Assembly (NCBI RefSeq): GCF_007995155.1
Contig: NZ_CP042593.1
Span: 2,212,001-2,276,000, forward strand
Origin: Cytobacillus dafuensis
GTDB lineage: Bacteria > Bacillota > Bacilli > Bacillales > Cytobacillaceae
Length of the DNA: 64,000 bases
Reading direction: 5' to 3'
Part shown: positions 62,386-64,000 of the stretch, piece by piece
Numbering within the stretch: position 1 is the stretch's first letter
Layout of the letters: each line of letters starts with the position of its first letter
Made by a program: the position numbers and the translations under genes
Notes under the pieces: model-generated
What the model was told of the DNA's origin: nothing
What the model saw: the letters and a program-made list of their open reading frames with translations, nothing else
Databases searched by the model: none

Positions 62386-63936
62386 TTACAGTTGTTGAGA
62401 CCATTCTTCGACATTCCAAATCTTTGTTATCCAGTCCTCATAAAAATCTGGTTCGTGACAAACTAAAACAATGGTACCCTTATATGCTTTTAACGCACGC
62501 TTAAGTTCTTCCTTTGCTACAACATCAAGGTGATTGGTCGGTTCATCAAATAATATCCAGTTGCTTTCATTCATCAATAGTTTACATAAGCGAACTTTAG
62601 CTTGTTCTCCACCGCTTAATTGATTTAGTGGGCGTGAAATATGCTCATTTTTCAGACCGCATCTAGCAAGTGCAGCTCGCACCTGATGCTGATCCATGGA
62701 AGGGAACTCATTCCAAACATCATCGATCGGTGTTATATTTCCTGCTTTTACTTCTTGTTCAAAATAAGAAGGGAAGAGGAAGTCTCCTCGTTCGACTTTA
62801 CCGCTGATTGGATTGATTTTTCCAAGCATTGTCTTTAGGAGAGTGGATTTCCCGACACCGTTACATCCAACAATCGCAATTTTTTCTCCGCGTTCAATTG
62901 ATATTGACATTTTAGGTAACAGCGCATGGGTATAACCGATTTCGAAATCATTTCCTTCAAAAACATAGCGGCTGCTGCCACGAGATTCTTTGAATTCAAA
63001 CGTTGGTTTCATGGCTGTTTCTGGACGGTCAATTCTTTCCATACGATCGAGCTGCTTCTGGCGGCTTTTTGCCCGGCCTGTTGTTGAATAGCGAGCTTTA
63101 TTTTTCGCTATGAAATCTTCCTGCTTTTTTATGAATTCTTTTTGCTTTTCATAGGCATTTATATGCTGGTTTTTATTGATTTCAGCTAATTCAAGAAATT
63201 TTTCATAGCTTGCAGTATAGCGTGTCAGCTTTGAAAATTCCAAATGGAAGATCGTGTTAGAAACCTGATTCATAAATTCTGTATCATGAGAAATAAGAAT
63301 GAATGCATACGGGTATTCTTTCAAGTAGTTTGTTAACCAGCGAATATGCTCGACATCTAAATAGTTTGTCGGCTCATCCAATAGTAAAATTTGTGGCTGT
63401 TCGAGAAGTAGCTTTGCTAATAATACTTTCGTACGCTGGCCGCCGCTTAGTGCAGAAACATCACGGTCTAAGCCGATTGCATCTAATCCAAGTCCTCGTG
63501 CAGCTTCTTCAATTTTAATATCTAGTGAATAGAAGCCACCTGCATCAAGGCGATCCTGGATTTTCCCCATTTCATCAAGTAAATCTTCTAATTCTTCTGG
63601 TGTTGCGTCTGCCATTTTTGCCGTTACTTCGTTTAAAGCCTTTTCTTGTTCAAAAAGTGGAAGAAACGCATCTTTGAGGGCATCTCTCATCGTTTTTCCT
63701 GGTGTCAAGACGGTATGCTGATCAAGATACCCATAATAAACAGAAGGGGTCCATTCGACACGGCCAGAATCATGAATTAGCTGTCCCGTAATAATATTCA
63801 TTAACGTCGATTTCCCAACACCGTTCGCTCCGACAAGTCCTACATGATCCTCTGCAAGCAGCCTGAAAGATACATCTTTAAACAATGTTCGGTCACCAAA
63901 TGTATGGCTTAAATTTTCTACATTTAATAAACTCAT
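62386..63936 (-). CDS. ABC-F family ribosome-associated ATPase
   Basis: A 516-residue soluble protein with two ATPase domains: Walker A GANGVGKST (about 35-43) and GCNGVGKST (about 350), signatures ALSGGQRTKVLLAK and QLSGGEQAKVRLCK, and DEPTNYLD/DEPTNHLD. A roughly 80-residue P-site-tRNA-interaction-type linker (EKQKEFIKKQEDFIAKNKAR) joins them. No membrane part. Members act on ribosomes as translation factors or in antibiotic protection; nothing here indicates resistance. Complete at the window edge. Confidence 0.9.
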   Translation of the reverse strand: MSLLNVENLSHTFGDRTLFKDVSFRLLAEDHVGLVGANGVGKSTLMNIITGQLIHDSGRVEWTPSVYYGYLDQHTVLTPGKTMRDALKDAFLPLFEQEKALNEVTAKMADATPEELEDLLDEMGKIQDRLDAGGFYSLDIKIEEAARGLGLDAIGLDRDVSALSGGQRTKVLLAKLLLEQPQILLLDEPTNYLDVEHIRWLTNYLKEYPYAFILISHDTEFMNQVSNTIFHLEFSKLTRYTASYEKFLELAEINKNQHINAYEKQKEFIKKQEDFIAKNKARYSTTGRAKSRQKQLDRMERIDRPETAMKPTFEFKESRGSSRYVFEGNDFEIGYTHALLPKMSISIERGEKIAIVGCNGVGKSTLLKTMLGKINPISGKVERGDFLFPSYFEQEVKAGNITPIDDVWNEFPSMDQHQVRAALARCGLKNEHISRPLNQLSGGEQAKVRLCKLLMNESNWILFDEPTNHLDVVAKEELKRALKAYKGTIVLVCHEPDFYEDWITKIWNVEEWSQQL

Positions 63937-64000
63937 ATTATAAAATCCTCACTTTTTCAAAAGTAATCCATTTTTACATCATACAAGATTTTTTCGCATA

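Overview
The window is a low-GC chromosomal segment of a spore-former-type Bacillaceae (Bacillus sensu lato). Evidence: the ccdA-yneI-ccdC-yneK order known from Bacillus subtilis, AGGAGG-type ribosome binding sites, frequent TTG/GTG starts, many U-tailed terminators, a B. subtilis-type niaP, YvrJ, YolD, PaaX and a Bacillus-type phenylalanine dehydrogenase. I cannot fix genus or species.

Layout. 0.1-2.5 kb: cytochrome c maturation cluster. 2.69-8.12 kb: a complete selenocysteine tRNA gene (anticodon UCA) into whose 3' part a degenerate 5.3-kb integrative element has inserted. The element carries a frameshifted tyrosine integrase, several tiny genes, a lipoprotein and an SOS-controlled YolD gene, and ends in a truncated 90-bp copy of the tRNA. 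8.2-17 kb: NUDIX hydrolase, lone kynureninase, glycolate oxidase glcDF with a CdaR-type regulator, a chemoreceptor and an orphan holin. 17-29.5 kb: YvrJ, cold-shock protein, SbcDC, an ATP-pyrophosphatase, YwaF, selenocysteine elongation factor SelB, niacin transporter NiaP and an M42 peptidase. 29.7-37 kb: an LTA-synthase-family gene, an L-serine dehydratase locus and an MFS transporter. 37.5-61.1 kb: a continuous aromatic amino acid catabolism island. 61.3-64 kb: DegV and an ABC-F ATPase.

How the island appears to work (inference from gene content). A phenylalanine dehydrogenase would make phenylpyruvate. A dedicated four-subunit 2-oxoacid dehydrogenase (E1alpha, E1beta, E2, E3) would convert it directly to phenylacetyl-CoA, bypassing phenylacetate-CoA ligase. 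PaaABC with PaaD, an isomerase, hydratase, dehydrogenase and thiolase would then oxidise and cleave it, under the PaaX repressor. A TrpXYZ-type ABC importer lies between the two blocks. Four promoters (paaA, paaX, importer, thioesterase-pdh operon) share a CG-N9-CG element with AT-rich half-sites, which fits one regulon. A separate operon (hpd, aminotransferase, flavin reductase, fumarylacetoacetate hydrolase family, hmgA) handles tyrosine through homogentisate. With the kynureninase, functions for Phe, Tyr and part of Trp breakdown lie in one window.

Two families of dispersed structured intergenic repeats occupy most large gaps: family A at 17.4, 27.8, 35.5 and 37.0 kb, and family B at 22.7 and 31.7 kb. 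SelB and tRNA-Sec in the same window indicate UGA recoding capacity, although no selenoprotein, selA or selD was recognised here.
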